In this document: positions 53,793-63,560 of the stretch, piece by piece
Numbering within the stretch: the first letter of the stretch is position 1
Layout: each line of letters starts with the position of its first letter
Source of the DNA: JANQHO01 sp965218075
GTDB taxonomy: Bacteria; Bacteroidota; Bacteroidia; Flavobacteriales; Schleiferiaceae
Reading direction: 5' to 3'
Length of the DNA stretch: 64,000 bases
NCBI GenBank assembly: GCA_965218075.1
Contig: CBDCJZ010000003.1
Coordinates: forward strand, 2,189,930-2,253,929
Notes under the pieces: model-generated
What the model was told of the DNA's origin: nothing
Seen by the model: the letters and a program-made list of their open reading frames with translations, nothing else
The model's database searches: none
Made by a program: the position numbers and the translations under genes

Positions 53793-55078
53793 TAGATGGA
53801 ATTCAAGCACGTCAAATTTTAGATAGCAGGGGAAATCCTACTGTTGAAGTGGACGTGTTTACTGATAATGGGGTGCTGGGACGTTCTTCGGTACCGTCAG
53901 GGGAATCAACTGGAACACATGAAGCGGTAGAATTGCGTGATGAGGATGATAGCACATACATCGGTAAAGGTGTATTGAAAGCTATAGCTAATGTAAATGA
54001 AGTCATTGCAGAGGAGATAATGGGAATGTATGTTACTGACCAGGTATCGATAGACCAAGCGATGATCAATCTGGATGGCACTCCCAATAAAGCTAAGCTG
54101 GGTGCCAATGCTATATTAGCCGTATCTCTGGCAGTAGCTAAAGCAGCTGCACAAACAACTGGACAAAGCCTACATGATTACATAGGTGGGGTAAATGCCC
54201 GAACGCTCCCTGTTCCTATGATGAACATTTTGAATGGAGGATTCCATGCTGATAACTCTATTGATTTTCAGGAATTTATGATTATGCCTTTTGGAGCAGA
54301 CACCTTTAGTGAGGGATTGCGAATGGGGGTTGAAATTTTTCATCATCTTAAAAAAGTGTTGAAGAGCAAAGGATACAGCACTAATGTGGGGGATGAGGGA
54401 GGGTTTGCCCCTAACATTAAATCTCATCAAGAAGCAGTAGAAACTGTATTAGTTACTATTGAAAAAGCAGGCTATTTTCCAGGAGAGGACGTTTTTATTG
54501 CTGTGGATGCGGCGTCTAGCAAATTTTATAATAAAGAAGAAAAAATATATCATTTTAAAAAGAGTACAGGGGATAAACTCACTTCCGATGAAATGATAAG
54601 TTACTGGAGCAACTGGATAAAAAAGTACCCTATCATTTCCATAGAAGATGGTTTAAGTGAAGATGACTGGGAAGGTTGGACTAAACTGACTTCTTCTATA
54701 GGTGATAAAGTCCAGCTAATAGGGGATGACTTGTTTGTAACCAACTCATTAAGAGTGCAGAAAGGGATTGAGCAAGGTGTGGCCAATTCGGTTTTAATTA
54801 AAGTTAACCAAATAGGAACTTTAACAGAAGCCATTAACACAGTTCAATTAGCCCATAATAATAGTTACACCAGTGTGATAAGTCATCGATCTGGTGAAAC
54901 AGAAGATACTATCATTGCAGATATAGCCGTAGCTTTGAATATTGGCCAAATTAAAAGCGGCTCAGCAGCGAGAAGCGATAGAACGGCAAAATATAATCAG
55001 CTTTTACGTCTTGAAGAAATGTTAGGCGAGACCGCTATATATCCTGGAAAATCATTTAAATACATAAAAATAGTCTAA
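53783..55078 (+). CDS. eno: Enolase
   Basis: 431 residues. Motifs: ARQILDSRGNPTVEVDV, SVPSGESTG loop, magnesium aspartate/glutamates (FIAVDAASS, SIEDGLSEDDW, IGDDLFVTN), catalytic lysine in SVLIKVNQIGTLTE and the ending SHRSGETED...KSGSAARSDR. Converts 2-phosphoglycerate to PEP. It starts inside the last codons of carA. Confidence 0.98.
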   Translation: MAIIDGIQARQILDSRGNPTVEVDVFTDNGVLGRSSVPSGESTGTHEAVELRDEDDSTYIGKGVLKAIANVNEVIAEEIMGMYVTDQVSIDQAMINLDGTPNKAKLGANAILAVSLAVAKAAAQTTGQSLHDYIGGVNARTLPVPMMNILNGGFHADNSIDFQEFMIMPFGADTFSEGLRMGVEIFHHLKKVLKSKGYSTNVGDEGGFAPNIKSHQEAVETVLVTIEKAGYFPGEDVFIAVDAASSKFYNKEEKIYHFKKSTGDKLTSDEMISYWSNWIKKYPIISIEDGLSEDDWEGWTKLTSSIGDKVQLIGDDLFVTNSLRVQKGIEQGVANSVLIKVNQIGTLTEAINTVQLAHNNSYTSVISHRSGETEDTIIADIAVALNIGQIKSGSAARSDRTAKYNQLLRLEEMLGETAIYPGKSFKYIKIV

Positions 55079-55098
55079 CAACTTCAATATAAAGTAAT

Positions 55099-56403
55099 AT
55101 GGAAAGATTAAAAGATCACTTTAAAACTAAAATAGAATCTAGTGTAAAAGAAGTTAAAGACTTTATTGCCGAATATGGGGATGAGGTTTTAGGTGAAATC
55201 AAGATAAAGCAACTATATGGAGGTATGAGAGGTATGACGGCTTTGATTGCCGAAACTTCCAAACTTGACCCTAACGAGGGCATCCGCTTTCGAGGGTATT
55301 CTATTTCCGAGTTACAGAAAAAGCTTCCAAGTTATCCGAATAATGAGCAACCTTTACCTGAGGGAGTATTTTACCTGATGCTTTACAATGAACTACCCGA
55401 TAATGACATCGTAAGACGAGTTAGTAATAATTGGGCACGCAGGGCTGTTATTCCACCGCATGTGTTTAAGGTAATAGATGCTCTTCCCATGCACACACAT
55501 ACTATGACCCAGTTTGTAATGGGTATAATGGCTTTGCGCACAGAATCAGAATTTCAAAAAGCCTACAAAGCTGGCATTTCTAAAGTGGATTATTGGGAAC
55601 CTACCTATGAAGATGCCATGAACCTAATTGCCCGACTACCTCGCTTAGCAGCATATATTTACCGTAGGATGTACCATAATGGAGATCACATAGAACCCGA
55701 TTCCAAGCTAGACTGGGCTGGGAATTTTGCTCATATGCTGGGTTTTGAAAATGATGAGTTTAAAGAGTTGCTCCGCTTGTATATAACCATTCATGTTGAT
55801 CACGAAGGAGGTAATGTTTCTGCTCACACTATCCATTTGGTAGGTTCAGCTCTTTCTGATTGCTATCAAAGTTTTGCAGCTGGGATGAACGGTTTGGCAG
55901 GACCATTACATGGCTTGGCTAATCAGGAAGTAGTCCGTTGGATATTTGCTATGCGTGATGAATTAGGAGGTGGATTGCCATCCAAACAGCAAATTGCCAA
56001 TTACTGCAAAAAGACTTTAAATGAAGGCAAGATAATTCCCGGTTTTGGTCATGCGGTATTGCGTAAGACAGATCCGCGATATACCGCTCAGCGTGAGTTT
56101 GCTTTAAAACATATGCCTCATGATGAACTATTCCAAATTGTAAATCGTATTTACGAAGTGGTACCGAAAATACTACAGGCCACTGGAAAAGTGAAAAACC
56201 CATGGCCTAATGTAGATGCTCATTCCGGTCAGCTATTAACACATTATGGTTTAACTCAATACGATTTTTATACGGTATTGTTTGGAGTTAGCCGTGCTTT
56301 AGGAACTTTGTCCAGTTTGATTTGGGATCGCTCTTTAGGTTTTCCGATTGAAAGACCGGGAAGCACAACTACCGGACTGCTGAAACGACAATTTGCTAGA
56401 TGA
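55099..56403 (+). CDS. gltA: Citrate synthase (Si, eukaryotic-like type)
   Basis: 434 residues. Active-site histidines in HVDHEGGNVSAHT and LAGPLHGLANQEV, and the aspartate region NVDAHSGQLL. The opening (GGMRGMTALIAETSKLDPNE) is that of the mitochondrial-like form found in Bacteroidota. First step of the TCA cycle. It follows eno by 20 nt, likely on the same transcript. Confidence 0.96.
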   Translation: MERLKDHFKTKIESSVKEVKDFIAEYGDEVLGEIKIKQLYGGMRGMTALIAETSKLDPNEGIRFRGYSISELQKKLPSYPNNEQPLPEGVFYLMLYNELPDNDIVRRVSNNWARRAVIPPHVFKVIDALPMHTHTMTQFVMGIMALRTESEFQKAYKAGISKVDYWEPTYEDAMNLIARLPRLAAYIYRRMYHNGDHIEPDSKLDWAGNFAHMLGFENDEFKELLRLYITIHVDHEGGNVSAHTIHLVGSALSDCYQSFAAGMNGLAGPLHGLANQEVVRWIFAMRDELGGGLPSKQQIANYCKKTLNEGKIIPGFGHAVLRKTDPRYTAQREFALKHMPHDELFQIVNRIYEVVPKILQATGKVKNPWPNVDAHSGQLLTHYGLTQYDFYTVLFGVSRALGTLSSLIWDRSLGFPIERPGSTTTGLLKRQFAR

Positions 56404-56645
56404 CATTAGCTTTATTCCACATTAAAAGCCTTGTTTAGATAGAATTTTGTTATATGAATCCCCTAAAATTTAAGGTAATTAGCCTATAATATTCTACTAC
56501 ATTTAGATAAACCGAAAATTACAAAATTTTGACACTAGCCAAAAACAAAAAAAGCAATTAAGCTAATCAGATTGAGGAATCACAATCAAATTTTTAGAAA
56601 CCAATGAGCTAGGCAAATAATTTTCCACTTTCGGTTATCTAAGCT
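56404..56645. other. Intergenic region before rpsA
   Basis: A-T rich; no gene seen. The rpsA promoter follows. Confidence 0.5.
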
Positions 56646-56676
56646 TTTGATAGCCATCAGGATAGTGTTAGATTTG
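56646..56676 (+). promoter_or_regulatory. Promoter of rpsA (TTTG-N19-TAGATTTG)
   Basis: TTTG at 56646-56649 and TAGATTTG at 56669-56676 with a 19-nt spacer match the Bacteroidota consensus. Transcription should begin near 56683, leaving a leader of about 118 nt. Confidence 0.7.
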
Positions 56677-56739
56677 TAGCCCTTTTTGCGGATATAAGGT
56701 AGAAAGAAGGGTTTGGATGCCAAGAGTTTAATTAACTTC

Positions 56740-56755
56740 CGGGGATAGGTCTCCG
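56740..56755 (+). promoter_or_regulatory. Small hairpin in the rpsA leader
   Basis: CGGGGA-TAGG-TCTCCG forms a 6-bp stem (one G-U) with a four-base loop in the untranslated leader. Possibly a regulatory element for S1 autocontrol; too small to name. Confidence 0.3.
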
Positions 56756-56800
56756 CTTAAAAAACTTTAGCTTAACTGGAGGAATATAAGTAATTTTTAC

Positions 56801-58831
56801 ATGCTAGAAGAAAACAAAAAAGCTGTTGAAAAAAAAGTAGAAAAAACAAAAGCTTCTCAGAAAGCAAAAGAAAAAGGACATATAACTAAATCTAAAAAAA
56901 CAAGCATTGATAAAACAGCTACCAAGAAAACTACTGAAGGGTCCTCCAAAGCCAAAATACGTTCTGAACCTACTGTTGATAAGGTGAAGGAAAAAGTACA
57001 CCAGATTGAGGAAAAAAATACTCTAACTGAAATTAAAGTAGAAGAAGAAGTCAAAGTGCTAACAGAAGAAGCCACAGCAGAAATAAAAGACAAAACTGAA
57101 TTTGATTGGGAAGAGTTTGAATATGGTTTAAAAACCATTTCTAAAAAAGAAAAGGAAAAACTCACTAAGCTTTACGAAGAAACTCTCATTTCAGTTGAGG
57201 AGCATAAAGTAACTGAAGGCGAAGTGATCAACATTACTGATCGTGAGGCCATTGTTGACATAAGGTATAAATCTGAAGGGGTGATATCTTTAAACGAATT
57301 CCGTTATAATCCAGGCCTTAAAATAGGTGATAAAGTTGAAGTGTTGGTTGATAAGCAGGAAGACAGAGGCGGCCAATTAGTGCTTTCTCATCGCAAAGCC
57401 TGTTCTATCAAGGCTTGGAATAGAGTCAACGAAGCCCATGAGAAGGAAGAAGTAGTAAATGGCTACGTGAAATGTCGTACCAAAGGAGGTATGATTGTGG
57501 ACGTTTTTGGTATTGAAGCTTTTCTTCCCGGTTCGCAAATTGATGTGAAGCCTATACGCGACTACGATACTTATATTGATAAAACCATGGAATTTAAGAT
57601 TGTTAAGGTCAATCACGAGTTTAAAAACATAGTAGTTTCCCACAAAGCCCTTATCGAAGCAGACCTTGAAGGACAGAAAAAAGAGATTATTAGCAAGCTA
57701 GAAAAAGGTCAGGTGTTAGGAGGAGTGGTAAAAAATATCACTTCTTATGGAGTATTTGTGGACTTGGGTGGTGTAGATGGGTTGGTCCATATTACTGATT
57801 TGAAGTGGATCCGCATCAATCATCCATCAGAAGTAGTAGAATTAGATCAAACAATTAATGTAGTAATCCTTGATTTTGATGAGGATAAAACCCGTATACA
57901 GTTAGGTATGAAGCAGTTGGAGATCCATCCCTGGGATAAATTAGATAAGAATATTGATGTTGGTGACAAGGTAAAAGGCAGGGTAATAGTATTAGCTGAT
58001 TACGGAGCTTTTGTAGAAATTATTCCCGGAGTAGAGGGTTTAATCCATGTAAGTGAAATGAGTTGGAGTACTCATCTTAGAATCGCTCGGGATTTTATGG
58101 ATATAGGAGATGAGATTGAAGCGGTAGTGCTTACCTTGGATCGTGAGGAGCGCAAAATCTCTCTGGGCATTAAGCAGCTTATACCAGATCCATGGACAGA
58201 TATTACTTCTAAGTACCCCGTTGGATCTAAGCACAAAGTAACGGTTCGCAATTTTGCTCAATTTGGCGTGTTTGTACAACTGGAAGAAGGAGTTGATGGA
58301 TTAATCCACATTTCTGACTTGAGTTGGACTAAGAGGATTAGGCATCCTAGCGAGTTTACTTCTGTAGGTTCGGTTCTCGAAGTGGTAGTATTGGAAATAA
58401 TAGATATAGAAAATCGCAAAATGAAGCTGGGACATAAGCAGGTAAAAGATAATCCATACGATACTTACGAAACTCTTTTGAAAGAAGGCAGTATGATACA
58501 AGGCAAGGTAGTAGAGGTGTTTAATAAAGGTGCCAACGTGCTTTTTGAGAATTTTGGTATAGAAGCTTTTGTACCTGGCCGTCATATAATTAAGGAAGAC
58601 GGCTCTAATCTCAAAGAGGGTGATATGGCCAATTTTAAGATTATCGAATTTAATAAAGATGCCCGTAAGGTAATCGCGTCTCATACTAACGTCCACAAAG
58701 CTGCTACTGCTGCCAAAGATTCCGATGAGAAGAAGAAAACCAAACAGTCTGTTAAAGAGATCCAGATGAGGGTAAAACGCTCTACCCTGGGGGATATTGG
58801 CGCCCTGAATAAGCTGAAGGAGCAGAAATAG
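56801..58831 (+). CDS. rpsA: Ribosomal protein S1
   Basis: 676 residues. The first ~110 are a Lys/Glu-rich extension, predicted disordered. Six S1 domains follow, starting near VTEGEVINITDREAIVD, VNGYVKCRTKGGMIV, LGGVVKNITSYGVFVDLGG, VKGRVIVLADYGAFVEI, HKVTVRNFAQFGVFVQ and IQGKVVEVFNKGANVLF. S1 holds mRNA on the 30S subunit; in Bacteroidota, which seldom use Shine-Dalgarno pairing, it may matter more. Start chosen as the only ATG before the extension. A GGAGG 20 nt upstream is too far to act. Confidence 0.95.
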   Translation: MLEENKKAVEKKVEKTKASQKAKEKGHITKSKKTSIDKTATKKTTEGSSKAKIRSEPTVDKVKEKVHQIEEKNTLTEIKVEEEVKVLTEEATAEIKDKTEFDWEEFEYGLKTISKKEKEKLTKLYEETLISVEEHKVTEGEVINITDREAIVDIRYKSEGVISLNEFRYNPGLKIGDKVEVLVDKQEDRGGQLVLSHRKACSIKAWNRVNEAHEKEEVVNGYVKCRTKGGMIVDVFGIEAFLPGSQIDVKPIRDYDTYIDKTMEFKIVKVNHEFKNIVVSHKALIEADLEGQKKEIISKLEKGQVLGGVVKNITSYGVFVDLGGVDGLVHITDLKWIRINHPSEVVELDQTINVVILDFDEDKTRIQLGMKQLEIHPWDKLDKNIDVGDKVKGRVIVLADYGAFVEIIPGVEGLIHVSEMSWSTHLRIARDFMDIGDEIEAVVLTLDREERKISLGIKQLIPDPWTDITSKYPVGSKHKVTVRNFAQFGVFVQLEEGVDGLIHISDLSWTKRIRHPSEFTSVGSVLEVVVLEIIDIENRKMKLGHKQVKDNPYDTYETLLKEGSMIQGKVVEVFNKGANVLFENFGIEAFVPGRHIIKEDGSNLKEGDMANFKIIEFNKDARKVIASHTNVHKAATAAKDSDEKKKTKQSVKEIQMRVKRSTLGDIGALNKLKEQK

Positions 58832-58898
58832 GGCCAGAAAAAGAAATGGGGAACTCATTCTCTGCTTAGTATATAAGCCTAATTTAAGGCGTAGCCTT

Positions 58899-59990
58899 AT
58901 GAAAATCAAAGAAATAACCCAATACCTCGAAACCATTGCCTCCCTTTCCTTACAGGAAGACTATGATAACTCTGGTCTTTTGATTGGTGAAGCTCATACC
59001 GAAGTAAAACGAGTTTTAATAAGTCTCGATGTAACCGAAGAGATAGTAGAAGAGGCTATTCAAAGAAAATGCGAACTGATCATTTCCCACCATCCCATTA
59101 TTTTTAGTGGATTAAAAAGTCTTACTGGAAAAAATTGTGTGCAGCATACTGTAATTAAAGCAATCCGAAACAACATAGCCCTTTACGCCCTCCACACAAA
59201 CTTGGATAATGTACAGCAAGGGGTCAATCAAAGAATAGGAAAAAAACTGGGTATTATCCAAACCCAGATTTTATTACCTCAAGTTGAGAAGCTTTTGAAA
59301 TTAGTAGTATTTGTTCCTACAGACCATAAAGAAAAAGTTCTGGATGCCCTTTTTGCTGCTGGAGTTGGACATATTGGTAGCTATGATGAATGCAGTTTTC
59401 AAGTGCAGGGACAGGGTAGTTTTCGTGGAGGGAAAGATACTAATCCTTTTGTGGGTAACAAGGGAGAGCGCCACTACGAAGAAGAGGTACGGCTGGAAGT
59501 AGTACTTCCAGGATATCTTAAAAGCAAAGCCCTAAAAGCTATGCTACAATCTCATCCTTATGAGGAAGTAGCTTACGATCTCTATCGGTTGGAAAACAAA
59601 CACCCACAGTTGGGGTCAGGAATGATTGGGGAATTGCTTGAGAAAATGTCAACGGAGGATTTCCTCAGACACATAAAAAAAACCTTTGGAGGAGTAGTAC
59701 GCCATACCAAGTTCGTAAAAGACAGGGTGAAGAAAATAGCTTGGTGTGGTGGTTCTGGAAGTTTTCTCCTACCACAGGCAAAGGCGGCTAAAGCTGACCT
59801 TTTCTTGACATCTGATGTTAAGTACCATCAATTTTTTGATGCAGAAGATCAAATTATTATAGCCGATATAGGACACTATGAAAGCGAGCAATTTACTATA
59901 GAATTAATAGCTGATAAACTGAAAGAAAAGTTTGCTACATTTATAGTTCTTTTGACAGAGACAAACACAAACCCGATTAATTATTTATAA
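58899..59990 (+). CDS. Nif3-like dinuclear metal-centre protein (DUF34)
   Basis: 363 residues: the long form with a central PII-like insert (about 125-240). Metal ligands in the first half: ISHHPIIFSG and HTNLDN. In the second half: DIGHYESEQFT. The family forms a toroidal hexamer with two metal ions per subunit; proposed GTP cyclohydrolase 1 type 2-like function is unproven. It is followed 6 nt later by the coiled-coil protein, a pairing conserved in Bacteroidota. Confidence 0.95.
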   Translation: MKIKEITQYLETIASLSLQEDYDNSGLLIGEAHTEVKRVLISLDVTEEIVEEAIQRKCELIISHHPIIFSGLKSLTGKNCVQHTVIKAIRNNIALYALHTNLDNVQQGVNQRIGKKLGIIQTQILLPQVEKLLKLVVFVPTDHKEKVLDALFAAGVGHIGSYDECSFQVQGQGSFRGGKDTNPFVGNKGERHYEEEVRLEVVLPGYLKSKALKAMLQSHPYEEVAYDLYRLENKHPQLGSGMIGELLEKMSTEDFLRHIKKTFGGVVRHTKFVKDRVKKIAWCGGSGSFLLPQAKAAKADLFLTSDVKYHQFFDAEDQIIIADIGHYESEQFTIELIADKLKEKFATFIVLLTETNTNPINYL

Positions 59991-59996
59991 AGCTAT

Positions 59997-60779
59997 ATGG
60001 CCGAGGAAGTTACCATTGAAGAAAAGCTACGTGTTCTTTACGACCTTCAACTTATTGATTCCCGCATTGACAAAATAAAAAGTGCGCGTAGCGAGTTACC
60101 ATTAGAAGTAGAAGATTTGGAAGACGAAATAATGAAATTAGAAACTAAAGTTTCTAATTTCAACGAAGAAATTACTGAGTTGGATACTGATATCAAAAAC
60201 AAGGAAAATATCATCAAAGAAACTCAGGAAAAAATCAAAAAATACGAAAACCAACAGAAAAAAGTACGTAATAACCGAGAGTTTAATGCCATCTCCAAAG
60301 AGATAGAATATCAGCAGTTGGAAATGGAATTGGCTAGAAAGCGCATCAAAGAATCCAAGGCCAAAATGGAGGATGAAAAAAAAGTGATGGCTACTTATGA
60401 TGCTAAGCTGGATGAGCGTAGATCGCATCTCCAATTCAAAAAACCAGAATTGGATACAATCCTTAAAGAGATCCAAAAGGAGGAAGAAGGACTGCTTAAA
60501 AAATCGGAAGAGTACTCTAAAATGATTGAAGAACAATTAATAAATTCATACAGGAAAATCAGAAACCATGTCAAAAATGGCTTGGCTGTAGTACCGATAG
60601 AACGGGGGGCTTCTGGGGGTTCTTTTTTCACTATTCCGCCTCAGAGGCAATTGGAAATTGCCTCTCGTAAAAAAATCATTATTGATGAGCATTCCGGTAG
60701 GATTTTAGTCGACTTGCAACTAGCTCAGGAGGAAGGGGAAAAAATGCAAAAGCTGTTTAGCAACTTATCTAAATCATAA
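59997..60779 (+). CDS. COG1579-type coiled-coil protein with cysteine-free ribbon
   Basis: 260 residues. Residues ~20-185 form a long coiled coil (LETKVSNFNEEITELDTD and repeats). The C-terminal domain keeps the family sequence around IPPQRQLEIASRKKIII and SGRILVDL. The four zinc cysteines are gone: Ser206 and Ser209 (GASGGSF), Asp230 and Ser233 (DEHSGRI) stand where relatives have CGGC and CExCG. The reading frame is otherwise intact. The function of the family is unknown; a nucleic-acid or ribosome-associated role has been suggested. Paired with the Nif3-like gene. Confidence 0.88.
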   Translation: MAEEVTIEEKLRVLYDLQLIDSRIDKIKSARSELPLEVEDLEDEIMKLETKVSNFNEEITELDTDIKNKENIIKETQEKIKKYENQQKKVRNNREFNAISKEIEYQQLEMELARKRIKESKAKMEDEKKVMATYDAKLDERRSHLQFKKPELDTILKEIQKEEEGLLKKSEEYSKMIEEQLINSYRKIRNHVKNGLAVVPIERGASGGSFFTIPPQRQLEIASRKKIIIDEHSGRILVDLQLAQEEGEKMQKLFSNLSKS

Positions 60780-60912
60780 TATCTTCCATTCTTTCAGAAA
60801 GAGAAGAACAGTTAAGATAGTTGGTGTAGCAGGGGCATCATGTCTTTTCACAGAGTTATAAGTCTATATCTTTAATTTTATCCAAAAATCAATTAACTAT
60901 CTAGCTTGAAAA

Positions 60913-61479
60913 ATGACGATTATCAGCAAATACATTTACTGTGATTTATCTCTTTTTTTAAAAGCTCTCCACATAATTGGTTTTGTTTCATGGTTTGCAG
61001 GGATTTTCTATATCGTACGTTTGTTTGTATATCACCGTGAAGCCTGGGATAAAGGAGATAAAGCTTCTGTTATCCTACGAAAGCAATATGAGATTATGGA
61101 AAGTCGATTGATGAACATTATTCAGACCCCGGCCATGATTATGACTTTAGCTGGGGGTATTGGTATGTTAATTATCAGTCCGGCACGGCTCAGCCAGTAC
61201 TGGATGCATCTCAAACTGGTCTTGGTTGCTGTACTTATTCTATATCATTTTTCCTGCATTCGACATATGAAGAAGTTGCGCAGTAGTTCTACTGATACGA
61301 GTGGTTTTAGTTACCGCCTATGCAACGAGTTATCCACTCTAATTCTAGTCGCCATTGTGATGCTGTCAGTTTGGAAAAAGCTAGAAGAGCTCTGGTTAAT
61401 GTTGGTCTTCTTACTCTTAGGTTTAGGGATTGTGTTTTTTGTGATGGCTAAGGTCTATAAGAGAAAAAGGGAAGACTAG
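60913..61479 (+). CDS. hemJ: HemJ-like protoporphyrinogen oxidase (CopD/UPF0093 family)
   Basis: 188 residues, five hydrophobic helices. The first (FLKALHIIGFVSWFAGIFYI) carries the conserved histidine and leads to RLFVYH; a later LKLVLVAVLILYHFSC holds the invariant lysine and a histidine. HemJ oxidises protoporphyrinogen IX in heme synthesis in bacteria lacking HemG and HemY. Bacteroidota members at this position are usually annotated this way; experimental proof in the phylum is limited. Confidence 0.85.
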   Translation: MTIISKYIYCDLSLFLKALHIIGFVSWFAGIFYIVRLFVYHREAWDKGDKASVILRKQYEIMESRLMNIIQTPAMIMTLAGGIGMLIISPARLSQYWMHLKLVLVAVLILYHFSCIRHMKKLRSSSTDTSGFSYRLCNELSTLILVAIVMLSVWKKLEELWLMLVFLLLGLGIVFFVMAKVYKRKRED

Positions 61480-61913
61480 TTTCTTCCTAAAGCTATCCCC
61501 CCTTTGAAAATAAGGTTAGACAGTAGCTATATTGCCTTCCTGCCGCAATGTCAGGCCGAATAGATCTTTCTATTAGACCTATGAATCCCAAATTCGATGG
61601 GTTTTCTCATAAAATCTATGTTCTCTCTTAGCTTTTATTCATTATTTCTTCTCACTTTTTTGACATTAAGTTAATAAACTGCATCAAGTATTTCAGAATA
61701 CTATTTAATTATGAAAAGTCTGTTGTGAAATGATTCGTTCTTTTGCAAGTAAGAACTAACAAAGGTTTTTTATGAGCAGCTCTTTTAGGAAAACTTTCAC
61801 AAGCCTGCTCAAAAATGATCTCCTGAAGAATATTTAACTAGATTTACTCTTGATGTTTTCAAGCCCAGACATTATATAAGACCTTGAGAAGAGGATCTTA
61901 GATATCTGATTAA
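61480..61913. other. Intergenic region
   Basis: About 435 nt, A-T rich. No gene, RNA or clear promoter recognised. Confidence 0.5.
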
Positions 61914-61919
61914 AGAATC

Positions 61920-63308
61920 TTGAGAGTTACACAAATCAATGGGTTGAATATTGTGATTTCAGAAATTTTATCTCAAACCGTAGATTGGGCCTGGAGTCTT
62001 CCATTGGTTTTGTTATTGATCTTAGGGGGATTTTATTTACTTTGGATTTCTCGTTTCATTCCATTTTTTAGATTTCGGCAAGCTGTTAAAATTGTCTGCG
62101 GAAAATTCAAACATCCTGGCGATGACGCCGACCGAGGTCAAATCAATCATTTTAAGGCTTTAACTAATGCTCTTTCAGCTACCATTGGAATGGGCAATAT
62201 CGCTGGTGTAGCTGTGGCTATTTCTCAAGGGGGACCAGGGGCTATTTTTTGGATGTGGGTTGCCGGTCTTATTGGAATGAACACCAAATTTTTTGAATGT
62301 ACATTAGCTGTTCTGTTTCGTGGAACAGATTATCGAGGTGAGATTCAAGGTGGCCCCATGTATGTCATAAAGTCAGCTCTTTCTAATAAGTGGCGGGGCT
62401 TGGCTTATATGTTTGCTGTATGCGGCCTTTTGGGAACTCTCCCTCTGTTTCAAGCTAATCAACTCTCCGCTTATTTAGATGATCACTTTTCTGTAAGTAC
62501 AACTGTCACAGGAGTTGTGTGTGCAGTTATTGTTGCCGGTGTTTTGTTTGGAGGAATTCGAAGATTAGCAATCGTGACTTCATCGTTAGTGCCTTTCATG
62601 TGCACTCTTTATGTCCTGTCTGCTTTGGTTATTATCTTCATTAATATTAATCAAGTTCCCACAGTTTTTAAATTGATATTTACAGAGGCTTTTACTGGCG
62701 GTGCCATTTGGGGAGGGGGTCTTGGAATAGGAGTAATTGCGATTATGAAAATTGGCGTGAAACGAGCGGCTTTTTCCAACGAAGCTGGGATAGGAACAGC
62801 TTCTATGGCTCATAGTAATGCCAAAACATCTGAACCTATTAGCGAGGGTTTAGTGGCTATGCTGGGTCCTTTTCTAGATACTATTGTGGTCTGTTCCATA
62901 ACCGCATTAGTGATTTTGACATCACTGACCCAAGAAGAAATGCAAGACGTGTCCGGCATCATTATGATCTACAGGGCTTACGATGCCGTCTTACCTGGAT
63001 TCGGTACTTATTTATTAGGACTCGCCATCATTTTATTTTCTATCACGACAATCATTGGATATTCTAACTACAATCAAAAATGTTGGAACTTTTTGTTTCA
63101 AGGGAAAAGGTTTTTTACTGCCACAACTTGCACAACAGTTTTTTGCTCAGCGCTTATTATTGGAGCTACCCGTAGTTTAGACGACGTCATTAATCTATTG
63201 GATATAGGCTTTGCCTTAATGGCTTGGCCTAATATGATATGTACTCTCTTATTGGCATCAAGAGTGAAAAAAGAGCTAGGGAAATATTTAGATAAATATG
63301 GTTTATAG
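61920..63308 (+). CDS. AGCS-family amino acid:cation symporter
   Basis: Up to 462 residues with about eleven membrane helices. Family motifs: TIGMGNIAGVAVAISQGGPG, QGGPMYVIKSAL and FSNEAGIGTASMAHSNAKT (with the conserved Asn-Glu-Ala-Gly). Imports alanine or glycine with sodium or protons. There is no ATG at the front: a TAA lies at 61911-61913 and the candidates are TTG at 61920, TTG 61944 and GTG 61953; the last gives the N-terminus closest to relatives. The frame is otherwise intact. Confidence 0.9.
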   Translation: MRVTQINGLNIVISEILSQTVDWAWSLPLVLLLILGGFYLLWISRFIPFFRFRQAVKIVCGKFKHPGDDADRGQINHFKALTNALSATIGMGNIAGVAVAISQGGPGAIFWMWVAGLIGMNTKFFECTLAVLFRGTDYRGEIQGGPMYVIKSALSNKWRGLAYMFAVCGLLGTLPLFQANQLSAYLDDHFSVSTTVTGVVCAVIVAGVLFGGIRRLAIVTSSLVPFMCTLYVLSALVIIFININQVPTVFKLIFTEAFTGGAIWGGGLGIGVIAIMKIGVKRAAFSNEAGIGTASMAHSNAKTSEPISEGLVAMLGPFLDTIVVCSITALVILTSLTQEEMQDVSGIIMIYRAYDAVLPGFGTYLLGLAIILFSITTIIGYSNYNQKCWNFLFQGKRFFTATTCTTVFCSALIIGATRSLDDVINLLDIGFALMAWPNMICTLLLASRVKKELGKYLDKYGL

Positions 63309-63560
63309 GAACATTTAAGGATTAAAATAATAATATAGGGCGATATCTTGAGCTATTAGCTTAAGACACCTTTAGTGAAAGCGTCTAACCATATCATCTA
63401 TTAGGCATATTGGCATTGTTATTTAAGGGCATTAGGTAATTTATTATGATTAAAAACCAGGATCGTGACCGGTTTGGGAAGATATTTATTTTTTAAGTTA
63501 GTCATGGATCCTATTATATATTTACAAATCTTAAAATCATTGCGGGTTTGACATTTACCA
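63309..63560. other. Non-coding
   Basis: Nothing recognised between the symporter and the egtB remnant. Confidence 0.4.

Noticed and set aside
58301..58936. 211-codon minus-strand frame opposite rpsA
   Set aside because: Antisense shadow of a conserved S1 gene; no family resemblance.
60781..60805. CTTTCAGAAAG palindrome after the coiled-coil gene
   Set aside because: One-base loop cannot form a hairpin, and there is no T-run; likely chance.
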